Notes: a model not told the origin generated them from the letters alone. A stretch of 64,000 bases of DNA from an uncultured Bacilli bacterium (GCA_934725685.1 CAKVBX010000001.1:27869-91868), one strand, 5' to 3'. Numbered from the stretch's first letter, positions 43,401-51,037 are shown. Made by a program: numbers and translations.

Positions 43401-44403
43401 AGAAGCGGCTGCCATTGATTATAAAGGCCACAAAGATGACTTCATCGATGTCCATGGATTCGATGTCCTTCTCAACTGCCTCATCACCACGACCGAGCAT
43501 CACTTCTTCGATCTGAGCGGCTACTTCATTCTCGCAGTCGACAAGATGGGAGAGGGATTCAAGGCTCAGACCTATTACACTGTCTATGTCACCATTGTGG
43601 ACTCCACCGTTCAGGCTTACCTTTCCTTCCAGAACAAGGACGGCACTACCATCGATACGAAAGGATTCTATGGTGTTGAGTTCTTCGTGGAAAACGAATT
43701 CGTCCTCACAGAAAGAACGACAAACAATAACGGGACGAAAAAAGCGGAGCTATATAAACTCACGCCCAAGGAAATCACCGATAACATCGCCTTCTATCTC
43801 TTAAGCTATATCATCCATATCGAAAACATGAGCTTCGGCGAAACAATCCTCAACGAAATCATGAAGGCTACCAAGGAGACGGATACTTCTTCCTCTTCTG
43901 TGACAATCAATCACAACTACTCCTCTCTCATCGATAAAGCCGTTCTTGATGAAACGAAGAATCAGATGGACTTTGCCTGTTCCTTAGGAAATCTCCTCTC
44001 CATTCCTGTCGTGAGCATCAAGCAAGTCACTGCCAACATGAAATACGATGAAAACTATGAACTATCCTCCTTCGAAATCCATGTTCCGCTCAGCATCGCG
44101 GGTATCTTAACAGCAAACGTTGACTTCTATGCCAACCGCGGTTCCATCGTCGATCAGAGAATCGAAAACTTCCGGGAACTGGAAGACGGCAAAGCCGCCG
44201 AAAAGATGAAACGCTATGATACCTTCATGGCTGCCTACAATGCAGACAGCGAGTATCAAAATCTTGATAACTATCATTTTGAGAACTACGAATACAAATA
44301 TGTGTTCCCTTGGTGGAAGAGCATTTACACGGATAACGGCTCCTACCTCACCAGGTCCTATTCGGACAGTACCAAGAATTTCTTCTACGGAGTCATCGCT
44401 TAA
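40408..44403 (+). CDS. Giant surface protein with five repeated beta-rich modules
   Basis: 1331 residues with an N-terminal hydrophobic segment (about 4-26) that anchors or exports it and an acidic spacer. By eye the rest divides into five modules of about 230-260 residues. N-halves begin near 70, 301, 532, 764 and 1023 (patterns like FNGEISADVSTL, GDYRLTL, NNIYVTL). C-halves begin near 191, 415, 652, 917 and 1171 (patterns like YxLxxxxxxF followed by DENYxIS). Alternating hydrophobic strands recall half-barrel lipid-binding folds such as LolA/LppX, but this is a visual impression. AAAGGAGA precedes ATG. It is co-transcribed with the preceding gene. I know no described homologue. Confidence 0.8.
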   Translation: MKHVFLYPLISVLTLGVSGVGSYLIQDVVHKSGKNNNKESDKATDYEPPMDTTEEEEPGFSKMINKLMNTKEVQADNASFVLKTTSTDPIYLDFTHLDLDLGGMTSGDFSSLRFNATMKVRYKEINEELTCYYDSDYVYINYGDNALSFDAPKTVAGFLPIISNLGIDVPSLPDFSGIDTSSILDKAMGILEGVEEKQTESGYEYTLDCNEFLSSLDLPISITGAKVVLVADADYNFIGGRTLGDGININDSYTIGLDISSLSVKDTSGYEGLDEEGKKSYTNITGQTTNICTTMASLMDKKNFTASFNVSTKTSDDTVKEQTFEGTIKADLSEVKKDVTKGNYEIALSHKNDDTIANTVYAAYKENNIYVTLNNLIKGKISNKTIQDLLPIIGSEIDQDSLPNISDSINELIKNTDFDRLLKGDLSVYRNFIADFNATTTGFEMKINAKAFGLGDYELFIALDDTTENLSQGFRLTVKNFRYQNLILSFDLDIRPEEAISFRYSEKEFATFKDYCVIIPLFNTISKLADERKLNTAYTVNLRDLSSKSSYAFNGEISADVSTLSLDSGDNYYGDYRLTLNTNLNGYDHSLDFAYQNHDLFLTMDTFFKQKMSDSEVGAIYDLINKDKEGTSEAFDGMNTVISSLVEEIKNSYSLKVLEDYFTLDKENVNSNLLSLELNLPKFFEGTNMEGKMSSLTLLVNTDEERITALSCQGFQINNKYAIDFNLSLQDVFTDFRLTEEEAQRYTEINSASKIINGFYSLPTELTKFSVNLNGEIQNKADDGTYQTYMGLYGDAEVNLEEKNSPDVGGTLHLIQGTDSLYNKRTDHKIRYTYSGDKNNGQTLAEYTSNDLKDDGSLENAAGTTKLIMNNTDLFSIFDRVTSIQNKKDNLLYPYLKAYFDTAEKVATGLPLMDAIQNKDYTLLLNDYIKEVKVEDRTVTLKLASSILDYNDTSKNEDIIVIGFDENYKISSANIEGYYGDYKIQAEINLSDYSMEHREAAAIDYKGHKDDFIDVHGFDVLLNCLITTTEHHFFDLSGYFILAVDKMGEGFKAQTYYTVYVTIVDSTVQAYLSFQNKDGTTIDTKGFYGVEFFVENEFVLTERTTNNNGTKKAELYKLTPKEITDNIAFYLLSYIIHIENMSFGETILNEIMKATKETDTSSSSVTINHNYSSLIDKAVLDETKNQMDFACSLGNLLSIPVVSIKQVTANMKYDENYELSSFEIHVPLSIAGILTANVDFYANRGSIVDQRIENFRELEDGKAAEKMKRYDTFMAAYNADSEYQNLDNYHFENYEYKYVFPWWKSIYTDNGSYLTRSYSDSTKNFFYGVIA

Positions 44404-44412
44404 TCAGAACAA

Positions 44413-44445
44413 AAAATCCCGGGGCTTATGCTTCGGGATTTTTCT
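44413..44445 (+). terminator. Terminator of the modular surface-protein cassette
   Basis: Arms AAAATCCCG (44413-44421) and CGGGATTTT (44434-44442) with more T's. Confidence 0.85.
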
Positions 44446-44466
44446 TTATCGTTTTCAGGCAAAAGG

Positions 44467-44487
44467 AAAAGCCACCTTCCGGTGGCT
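44467..44487 (-). terminator. Terminator of the small basic protein gene
   Basis: Stem AGCCACC/GGTGGCT with a 4-base loop; the minus strand continues TTTTCCTTTTG. It lies 26 bases past the stop codon. Confidence 0.82.
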
Positions 44488-44512
44488 CATTCTTTAAGTC
44501 AGGTTAGAAGAA

Positions 44513-44665
44513 TTACTTGCTGGCTTCTTCAAGAGCGGCAGCCTTGGCAGCCTTCTTGGCAGCTTTATTCTTAGCTTCGGACTTTTCTTCCTTGGCTAAT
44601 CTCTTTTTTCTTCTGACGGCCCATTCGTCCGCAAAGCCTCTGGCTTCAAATCTTTTCTTACCCAT
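44513..44665 (-). CDS. Very basic 50-residue protein, Lys/Ala-rich
   Basis: Begins MGKKRFEARGFADEWAVRR and ends with a helix of repeated AAKKAAKAAA type. The high lysine and alanine content and small size recall ribosome-associated or nucleoid proteins, but I cannot match it to a named ribosomal protein. The gene is well supported: GTGAGGT precedes ATG, a near-consensus promoter lies upstream and a terminator downstream, all of which imply strong independent expression. Confidence 0.8.
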   Translation of the reverse strand: MGKKRFEARGFADEWAVRRKKRLAKEEKSEAKNKAAKKAAKAAALEEASK

Positions 44666-44696
44666 GGTAAATACCTCACTGATATAATGCTAAATA

Positions 44697-44724
44697 ATTA
44701 TACTGAAATTTCCACTTTTTTCAA
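44697..44724 (-). promoter_or_regulatory. Strong promoter of the small basic protein gene
   Basis: Minus-strand TTGAAA (44719-44724), 16-base spacer, perfect TATAAT (44697-44702). Confidence 0.8.
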
Positions 44725-44731
44725 GTCTTTT

Positions 44732-45001
44732 TCACTGCCTCCAGGAATAATATTCCCTATCTTTCTCCGGATCGACCGTGTCTTCCTCGCTTGATTCCTC
44801 GATTTCAAAAACACTGTCCTTGTATAAATCACGGAATACATATTCATTCAACTTCAGAAAACTATCTCCGTCCAGGACAAAAACAAGGTCTTCCCGGAAA
44901 ACAAAATGAACAATCCGGTTTGCAATGATAGCGGTGAGATGATATCCTGCCTTGAGATAACGGAGGGCATCGGTGGCAGTGAGCTTTTCTGTCTGTTCCA
45001 T
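44732..45001 (-). CDS. Small unknown protein
   Basis: 89 residues. The N-terminal part TATDALRYLKAGYHLTAI looks like a short helical fold, and the C-terminal 30 residues are very acidic (ESSEEDTVDPEKDRE). No family is recognised. There is no clear ribosome site before ATG 45001; a TATCAT/CATTAT box is 17-25 bases upstream. It is divergent from the NUDIX gene, and its promoter region overlaps that gene's TATAAT. Confidence 0.6.
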   Translation of the reverse strand: MEQTEKLTATDALRYLKAGYHLTAIIANRIVHFVFREDLVFVLDGDSFLKLNEYVFRDLYKDSVFEIEESSEEDTVDPEKDREYYSWRQ

Positions 45002-45051
45002 AAGATTTCAAATCCGCTATAATGATAACGTAACAGGAGATTAATTGCTAT

Positions 45052-45531
45052 ATGGATTATATTCAGTCCATCCGGAAATTCATCGGGCATGACCCGATGC
45101 TCTCAGTCGGAGTTTCTGCCATCATTGAAAACGAAGAGGGGAAAATTCTTCTCGAAAAGCGGCATGACAATGGTCTATTCTGCCTTCCGGGCGGTGCAAT
45201 CGAGCTGCATGAGACCATCCTCGAAGGCCTCAGAAGGGAAATCATGGAAGAGACCGGACTTCCCCTGTCGGATCCCAAATTATTCATGGTTCTCTCCGGT
45301 GACAAGGAAGTCTTCCACTATCCCAACGGAGACGTCACACATTATGTCGATTTCATCTTTTATGATAAAATAGAAAGCAGAAACAATCCAATCCGCCCTC
45401 AGGACAGAGAGTCCGATTCCATCCGATTTTATTCCCGTGATGAACTTCCGGAAAAAGACAGACTTCTCCGGGGAACAGAACGGATTCTGAAGAAATATCA
45501 CAATAACGACTTCACGGTCATCATCGATTAG
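45052..45531 (+). CDS. NUDIX hydrolase
   Basis: 159-residue pyrophosphohydrolase. The Nudix box GGAIELHETILEGLRREIMEETG is complete and is preceded by KRHDNGLFCLPGG, typical of small nucleotide-cleaning enzymes. Substrate unknown. AGGAG precedes ATG behind TATAAT at 45018-45023. The MazG-like gene follows after 15 bases, so two nucleotide-pyrophosphate hydrolases are co-expressed. Confidence 0.9.
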   Translation: MDYIQSIRKFIGHDPMLSVGVSAIIENEEGKILLEKRHDNGLFCLPGGAIELHETILEGLRREIMEETGLPLSDPKLFMVLSGDKEVFHYPNGDVTHYVDFIFYDKIESRNNPIRPQDRESDSIRFYSRDELPEKDRLLRGTERILKKYHNNDFTVIID

Positions 45532-45546
45532 AAAGGATAAGAAACC

Positions 45547-45897
45547 ATGGAAGAGAAAATCAGCTTCAATGAATATCAGAGACAGGCGAGAGAATTGATC
45601 AGCGAAGACGGCCAGAAGGACATGGTTCTCAATGGCGTCCTCGGATTGGCAGGGGAAAGCGGAGAATGCTGCGACATCGTTAAAAAGAATCGTTTCCAGG
45701 GTCACGAACTGAACAAGGAGCACCTGATGGAAGAACTCGGCGATGTCCTCTGGTACATTGCGGAGACCGCCTCCGGTCTCTCCGTCTCCTTAGAGGAAGT
45801 GGCCCAGTACAACCTCGACAAACTCCACAAAAGATACCACGGAAACCACTTCAATAAAGAAGACAGCATCCACCGTATGGAAGAAAAGAAAGATTAA
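45547..45897 (+). CDS. MazG-like nucleotide pyrophosphohydrolase
   Basis: 116 residues with the MazG-fold metal motifs GESGECCD (about 35-42) and EELGDVLWY (about 61-69), matching ExxE...ExxD. Enzymes of this size cleave non-canonical or surplus nucleoside triphosphates. GAAAGGA precedes ATG. It lies between the NUDIX gene and a LemA-like gene, with gaps of only 15 and 11 bases. Confidence 0.9.
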   Translation: MEEKISFNEYQRQARELISEDGQKDMVLNGVLGLAGESGECCDIVKKNRFQGHELNKEHLMEELGDVLWYIAETASGLSVSLEEVAQYNLDKLHKRYHGNHFNKEDSIHRMEEKKD

Positions 45898-45908
45898 GGA
45901 AAAACAAT

Positions 45909-46427
45909 ATGCAATGGTGGATATATCTTGTCATCATCGTCGGCGTCCTCGCCGTCTACTTCTTCACCGCCTTCATCATCTATCTTTTGATGAAGAGGGC
46001 AAAGAAAATCGCCTATGCGGAGATGGAGAAAGTCATTCCCTATGAGAAAGAGAAATACGATCTCGTCTCCGAAGTCATCAGGACCATGCAGGAGGAAGGA
46101 CGTTACCTCCAGAAGAATCTGCTCGACAGCTATGAGGACTTGGGAAAGACCTTCGAAAAAGTTCCCTTTGAACTCTCAGCCGCCAAGAATCAAAACGACT
46201 TCATGATTCTCTACCTCAGGAAGTATCTGAAAGAAAAGAACCTTCTCAAGAGGGAAATCTATCAGAAACTCGACGAACGTCTCATGCATGCCGTCCATCT
46301 CGATCCCAGTGAGAAGAATTCCCCCTATTACGTCTACAACAAGAAGGCTGCCCGCTACAATGCTTTCCTCTCCATGGGAATGTTCAACATCTTCCGCGGA
46401 AGCAATGCTCCCGCTCCGACCCTCTGA
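45909..46427 (+). CDS. Single-pass membrane protein, LemA-like
   Basis: 172 residues: one N-terminal membrane helix (about 4-28), then a cytoplasmic helical domain. KEKYDLVSEVIRTM and the late YNKKAARYNAFLSM resemble the LemA pattern (a helix bundle with xYNxxVRxYN near its end), though sequence identity looks low. LemA function is unclear. An AAGGAAAAA stretch precedes ATG; likely last gene of the NUDIX-MazG transcript. Confidence 0.65.
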   Translation: MQWWIYLVIIVGVLAVYFFTAFIIYLLMKRAKKIAYAEMEKVIPYEKEKYDLVSEVIRTMQEEGRYLQKNLLDSYEDLGKTFEKVPFELSAAKNQNDFMILYLRKYLKEKNLLKREIYQKLDERLMHAVHLDPSEKNSPYYVYNKKAARYNAFLSMGMFNIFRGSNAPAPTL

Positions 46428-46467
46428 GATACGATTCAGGAAACAATAGAAAAAGGAGAATACACTC

Positions 46468-47127
46468 ATGACTTTATTTATCGACACCGCCAACCTTGAG
46501 GAAATCAAGGAAGCCGCCACCTGGGGCTTTGTCAAGGGAGTCACCACCAATCCGAGCCTCATCGCTCGGGAAGGACTCACCCAGAAGGATGTCATCACAC
46601 AGATCACGAAACTCATCGACGGCCCGATTTCCGCGGAAGTCACCGCTGAGGACGTGGAAGGAATGAAGAAACAGGCCGAAGAACTTTATAACATCGATCC
46701 GAAACATATCGTCATCAAACTTCCGATGACCATCGCCGGACTTCAGGTCTGCAATTACCTCTACACCAAAGGCATCCAGACCAATGTCACTCTCTGCTTC
46801 TCTACCGCACAGGCCCTTTTAGCCATGGAGAATCATGCCACCTATGTCTCCCCGTTTTTAGGAAGACTCGATGACAACGGCTGGAACAGTCTGAAGCTCA
46901 TCGAGGAAATCGTCACTCTCAAGAAGAACTTCGGATATGAGACGAAAATCATCTCGGCATCCATCCGTTCCGAGGCCCATGTCGTCAACTGTGCCTTGGC
47001 CGGTGCCGATATCGCCACGGTCCCTTACAAGGTCCTGAAAAATCTCATCCATCATCCGCTCACTGATAATGGACTCGACTCCTTCCGTAAGGATGCCGCA
47101 AAGACCGCATTGCTCGAGAAAAAATAA
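46468..47127 (+). CDS. fsa: Fructose-6-phosphate aldolase/transaldolase (short TalC/FSA type)
   Basis: 219-residue class I aldolase. MTLFIDTANLEEIKE and GVTTNPSLIARE are classic, and the Schiff-base Lys is at 84 in HIVIKLPM. Short proteins of this kind act either as transaldolase in the pentose phosphate pathway or as fructose-6-phosphate aldolase; sequence alone does not decide. AAAGGAG precedes ATG, and a terminator follows. Confidence 0.93.
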   Translation: MTLFIDTANLEEIKEAATWGFVKGVTTNPSLIAREGLTQKDVITQITKLIDGPISAEVTAEDVEGMKKQAEELYNIDPKHIVIKLPMTIAGLQVCNYLYTKGIQTNVTLCFSTAQALLAMENHATYVSPFLGRLDDNGWNSLKLIEEIVTLKKNFGYETKIISASIRSEAHVVNCALAGADIATVPYKVLKNLIHHPLTDNGLDSFRKDAAKTALLEKK

Positions 47128-47141
47128 GAAAAGATCATTCG

Positions 47142-47175
47142 AAAAGACCGCTCCCGATAAGAAGCGGTCTTTTCT
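47142..47175 (+). terminator. Terminator of the aldolase gene
   Basis: Stem AAAAGACCGCT/AGCGGTCTTTT followed by CTT; the flanking A's allow function for the convergent minus-strand operon as well. Confidence 0.85.
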
Positions 47176-47190
47176 TATGTGCCTATTTCA

Positions 47191-48735
47191 TCAACGATAA
47201 TCCGAAGCAGAATAGACCTTATTTTCGTTTTCCTTGAAGTAATCGACCATGATTTCGAAGATATAGGGATCAGTGTCTCGGATATCGTACTGCATGGCAC
47301 TTCCGAAGATTCTCTGTCCGTATTTTCCTTCCGATACAAAGTCGATTGTGACGACATCATATGTCTTATCGGAAGCGAAGGCTTCCTCCGACTCTCTCAT
47401 ATAGGCGTAATACTCACTCTGATAGCTTCCTTTGATTGTTCCAAGAAGACTCGAGAGATTCTTTCCGAAAACCCCCTTGATGATTTTCACCTTGTTTTCA
47501 AAGGGTTCGACCTTGAAAAGTTTCTCTCTCGTCAGCGGGCCGGAAGAGAGATTGGCACGGATACCGGAAAGATTGTGAAGGGCAATCAGCTCGTTCTTGT
47601 TCTTGAACCCGTATTTGACTGCCTGGTTCAGCATGATTTCCGGAACAAACTTATCGAGCTCATAATAACGGCGGAAATCTCCGCTCAGGGTAGCGAGGAC
47701 CTCGGAGCCATTGTATTTGCTGTCCGCACCGCTGATTTTGTTCAGAATATCCTGATTAAGCAAAGAGGTATCGACATTGTATCCGGAATAGAAGGCGCGG
47801 ACATAGGAATGCTCAATCGCCTTCTTGGACTTGACGGAGAAGGACATCTTCGCATAGCCTCTGGTGTTGGAACCCGCCTGAACGAACGGAATCTTGTTCG
47901 TTCCGACCATTGTGTTCTCGAAGGTGTGGGTATGGGCGCCGAAGATTCCCTGAATCTGGGTCGTATTGAACGTGTTGGCAATGCTGTTGACATAACTGGA
48001 GGTCGAAGAATCATGGATACCGAGAAGGATCAGATCGCAGTTCTGCGTCTGAAGATAGTTGACTTCTTCCTGAATGATCGAGGTTCTCGTATCGAAGGAA
48101 TAGCCGGCGAGGGAATTAGTGGAAATGGAGCTTTCCTGTCCACCTCCCATGGCACCGATAATACCAATCTTTCTTCCACCCTTTTCGATGATGGTGGAAT
48201 TCTCGGAGAGCTCATTGGTATGACTTCCGTTGCCGTTTCTGATATTGCAGGCAAGGAACGGGAAGGGAGAGACAGCCTTCAGAGCCTTGATGTTGTCAAT
48301 ACCCCAATCGAACTCATGGTTTCCGATGACCATCGCCTCAACGCCCGCCATAGAGAGAAGTTCATCGCTGATAGTCTTCTCCCGATTGGCGAGAAAGCCG
48401 CCCTGCCAGGTGTCACCACAGGAGATGATGATGCTGGTTGCCGGATCATAATCGGCATCATGCTTAATGGCATATTCGAGCTTAGCGATACCGAGCTCTT
48501 CCTCCTCCGGATTTTCCTTGAGGGATCCATGGACATCATTGATGGAAAAGACGGTGATGAGTTCTGCCTTGTTTCCGTCTGCTCCCGTAGTCTTATTATC
48601 CGTAGCAGTTGCGCCTTCTGTCGTCGTAGAGGCAGTCGGCTTTTCCGTGGAAGTTCCGGGCCTGAAACTAAAGTCACAGGAAGTCAGAGGAAGAAGGAGG
48701 AGGAGGGAAAAAAGGAATGCGAATTTCGTTTTCAT
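47191..48735 (-). CDS. 5'-nucleotidase/2',3'-cyclic phosphodiesterase-family lipoprotein
   Basis: Surface-anchored nucleotide phosphatase, 514 residues. Lipobox PLTSC sets the lipidated Cys at 20, followed by DFSF and a Thr/Ser-rich linker. The metallophosphatase domain shows NDVHG, CGDTWQGG, IGNHEFDWG and GAHTHT; a C-terminal 5'-nucleotidase domain follows (NLSGIRANLSSG). It would release nucleosides and phosphate outside the cell. ATG 48735 overlaps the stop of cysQ (ATGA), so the two are coupled. An in-frame ATG at 48771 lies inside cysQ and is unlikely. Confidence 0.92.
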   Translation of the reverse strand: MKTKFAFLFSLLLLLPLTSCDFSFRPGTSTEKPTASTTTEGATATDNKTTGADGNKAELITVFSINDVHGSLKENPEEEELGIAKLEYAIKHDADYDPATSIIISCGDTWQGGFLANREKTISDELLSMAGVEAMVIGNHEFDWGIDNIKALKAVSPFPFLACNIRNGNGSHTNELSENSTIIEKGGRKIGIIGAMGGGQESSISTNSLAGYSFDTRTSIIQEEVNYLQTQNCDLILLGIHDSSTSSYVNSIANTFNTTQIQGIFGAHTHTFENTMVGTNKIPFVQAGSNTRGYAKMSFSVKSKKAIEHSYVRAFYSGYNVDTSLLNQDILNKISGADSKYNGSEVLATLSGDFRRYYELDKFVPEIMLNQAVKYGFKNKNELIALHNLSGIRANLSSGPLTREKLFKVEPFENKVKIIKGVFGKNLSSLLGTIKGSYQSEYYAYMRESEEAFASDKTYDVVTIDFVSEGKYGQRIFGSAMQYDIRDTDPYIFEIMVDYFKENENKVYSASDYR

Positions 48736-49511
48736 AAGAGTTTCAGATTTTCCTTTCTGTTGAACATGCAATATCCATCCCGGTTATAGACATCTTCACG
48801 GTTGTAGACAAATGGATTGCCGTTGACATCGACAACGATGCCGCCGGCTTCCGTGACGACAAGGTCGCTGGCGCAGATATCCCATTCCTTAGTCGAATCC
48901 GTATAGCGGATAGAAACATCCGCCGTACCCCGGGCGATTTCTACAGCCTTTGTGGACGCACCGAGAGGTACAACCTTTTCAATTCTTTCCCGGTTTCTTT
49001 CAATTATCTTTCTATCTTCTTCCGAACAATGCGTTTTGGAAGTGAGCCAGACAAGATGGTCGACCCGATCAGAGGCATGGAGTCTCACTGGCTCTTTTCC
49101 TTCATCGATAAGATAGCTTCCATTTCCTTTGCTCGCATAGACAATCTGATGCTTGGCGGGCACGGCAAGAACAGAGACGACCGGTCTTCTGTCATAGACA
49201 AGCGCAATATTGATGCCGAAGGAATCGTCCCGAGCTACGAAATCGCTCGTGCCGTCGAGCGGATCGACGACAAAAAGCTTTCTCTTTGTGAGACGGCTTT
49301 TGTCATCGGCATCCTCTTCACTGAGCCACGCCGTATCCGAAAACGGAGCAAGCAGACTCCTTATCACCCGATTGGAAGCCAAGTCAGCATCCGTCAGAGG
49401 AGAATCGTCTTCCTTCACTGAGACATGAAAACCTTTCCGGTAAATCGTCATGATTTCTCCGCTCGCCTTTCTGGCGGCGAGAATCATCGCTTCTAATTCT
49501 TTCTCAAACAT
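48732..49511 (-). CDS. cysQ: Inositol-phosphatase family, 3'(2'),5'-bisphosphate nucleotidase-like
   Basis: 259 residues with all metal-site motifs of the family: LSEED, VDPLDGTSDF and WDICASDLVVTEAGG. CysQ-type members remove the 3' phosphate from pAp; some homologues prefer inositol phosphates. Context favours pAp because NrnA, which also degrades pAp and nanoRNA, is directly upstream. ATG 49511 shares one base with the nrnA stop (TGATG) and follows GAGGAAG. Confidence 0.85.
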   Translation of the reverse strand: MFEKELEAMILAARKASGEIMTIYRKGFHVSVKEDDSPLTDADLASNRVIRSLLAPFSDTAWLSEEDADDKSRLTKRKLFVVDPLDGTSDFVARDDSFGINIALVYDRRPVVSVLAVPAKHQIVYASKGNGSYLIDEGKEPVRLHASDRVDHLVWLTSKTHCSEEDRKIIERNRERIEKVVPLGASTKAVEIARGTADVSIRYTDSTKEWDICASDLVVTEAGGIVVDVNGNPFVYNREDVYNRDGYCMFNRKENLKLL

Positions 49512-50458
49512 CACTCTTCCTCAAGTCTGTTCAGAGCGGCGAGCACATCCTTGACCCCATCGAAGGAGGAAAGGCGGCATCCGGAGGCTGCGAAGTGACC
49601 GCCACCGGCAAACTGCGTGGCGACCTTCTGGACATTGTATTTTCCGTTGCTTCTCAGTTCGACGCGGATGGTGCCGTCATCCTGTTCCGTGAAACAGGCC
49701 CAGATTGGATGACCATCAAGCATGGAAAGCAGATTGACTTTTCCGCTCGCCTCATTCTGGGTGAGACCCAAGGCGGAATAAGTATCCCGATCGATGCAGC
49801 AATAGGTGACAAGACCATCGAAGGCGAAGCGCTGATAAATAATGGAACGGTATTTCAGATCCAGGGAAGACTGACGATAAAGCTCGTTATACATCGACTT
49901 ATAGTCAACGCCATAACTCACAAGCTTTCCTGCAATTTCAAGGGTCTCCGGTTCAGCGTCATACTGGAATCTTCCGCTGTCGGTGACAAGGCCCATATAG
50001 AGATAGGAGGCCGTCTCCTTAGACGGAATCTTTCCATACCGGTGAAGGAGGCACTTGGCGATGATGAAGGTCGCAGAGGGGGCCTTTTCGTCACGGACAA
50101 TAGGGAAAGTATCCTCAAACTGTTTCATGTGGTGATCGATGCAGACAATCTTCGGGGCTTTGAGGATTCTCTGATCCTCAACGCGTTCGAGATCAGAGAG
50201 GTCGACCATAAGGGCGAGAGAATTCTCGATGACGGAATCCTCGATGACATCGCTCTCTTCCTTGACCGGAAGATAAGCGGGATGAGTTCCGAGGGCATAG
50301 ACTTTCTTATCCGGGAAAAGAGAAAGAAGGGCATGCTTCATGCCGAGGACAGATCCGACACAATCACCATCTGGATTCTTGTGTCCGAAGATGACAATGC
50401 TGTCCGCCTGTTCCAAAGCGGAGAAGACCGCTTCCCGTTCTGCATCAAAATAACTCAT
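49511..50458 (-). CDS. nrnA: Bifunctional oligoribonuclease/pAp phosphatase (DHH family)
   Basis: 315 residues. Degrades 2-5-nucleotide RNAs and pAp. The DHH motifs run in order: GHKNPDGD, VDLSDLE, IDHH, TDSGRF and, in the DHHA1 domain, GGGHFAASG. AAAGGA precedes ATG. It overlaps cysQ by one base. A terminator between rpoE and nrnA means expression comes from readthrough or an unseen internal promoter. Confidence 0.93.
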   Translation of the reverse strand: MSYFDAEREAVFSALEQADSIVIFGHKNPDGDCVGSVLGMKHALLSLFPDKKVYALGTHPAYLPVKEESDVIEDSVIENSLALMVDLSDLERVEDQRILKAPKIVCIDHHMKQFEDTFPIVRDEKAPSATFIIAKCLLHRYGKIPSKETASYLYMGLVTDSGRFQYDAEPETLEIAGKLVSYGVDYKSMYNELYRQSSLDLKYRSIIYQRFAFDGLVTYCCIDRDTYSALGLTQNEASGKVNLLSMLDGHPIWACFTEQDDGTIRVELRSNGKYNVQKVATQFAGGGHFAASGCRLSSFDGVKDVLAALNRLEEE

Positions 50459-50478
50459 GTGAAGTTTTCCTTTCTTAG

Positions 50479-50507
50479 AAAAAAGCCCTTTGACATCAGA
50501 GGGCTTT
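50479..50507 (-). terminator. Terminator between rpoE and nrnA
   Basis: Arms AAAGCCCT and AGGGCTTT; on the minus strand the stem is followed by TTTTTT. It lies just past the rpoE stop and only about 20 bases before the nrnA start, so it could also work as an attenuator. Confidence 0.82.
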
Positions 50508-50522
50508 CTCTACATCAATTGT

Positions 50523-50939
50523 TCAGTTGTTGTCGTCGTCGTTATCGTCATCGGTACCACTTTCGATGGTATCGCCGTCTTCATAGTTGTCCTCTTCCTT
50601 TTCACTGAAGGAATCGGAATCATCGACATCATCTTTCTTGCTGTCGTCATCGGTCTCTTCTTCAAAATCGTAGACCTTGTTCATGTCGATGTGAACATTC
50701 TTATAGAGTTCATGCTCTCTAAGGAACCAAGTGTTGTTTTCCTTGATGACGAAACGGCCATCGAGAGTAAGGTCGGTATAGAAGCGGGATACCACTTTCA
50801 TGAACTCCTCTTCGGTCATACCGAGTCTGTCACAGATTTCGGAGCAGAGCTCAAGGAATTTCTTCGGCTCCGTCTTTCCGCTGTTATAGTCTTCGCTCAG
50901 AATCTGATAAGCGACATTGACCAATGATTTTTCAGTCAT
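50523..50939 (-). CDS. rpoE: RNA polymerase delta subunit
   Basis: 138 residues: an N-terminal HARE-HTH domain (about 1-75, with LTLDGRFVIKENNTWFLREH) and a disordered Asp/Glu-rich tail ending DDDNDDDNN. This layout is specific to the Firmicute delta factor, which aids promoter selectivity and polymerase recycling. AAAGGAG precedes ATG. Confidence 0.95.
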   Translation of the reverse strand: MTEKSLVNVAYQILSEDYNSGKTEPKKFLELCSEICDRLGMTEEEFMKVVSRFYTDLTLDGRFVIKENNTWFLREHELYKNVHIDMNKVYDFEEETDDDSKKDDVDDSDSFSEKEEDNYEDGDTIESGTDDDNDDDNN

Positions 50940-51037
50940 ATTCTATTCTCCTTTATTCTTATATCAATACGGATCAGGCTTCTAAAGTATACACTTCGGA
51001 CGGCCTGAAATAAACCAAATTTGACAAATTGACTGCC

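Noticed and set aside
47179..48789. 536-codon open frame on the plus strand opposite the 5'-nucleotidase gene
   Set aside because: It is a mirror of a real gene: the minus-strand protein has a lipobox and all metallophosphatase motifs, while the plus frame has no motif and no ribosome site.
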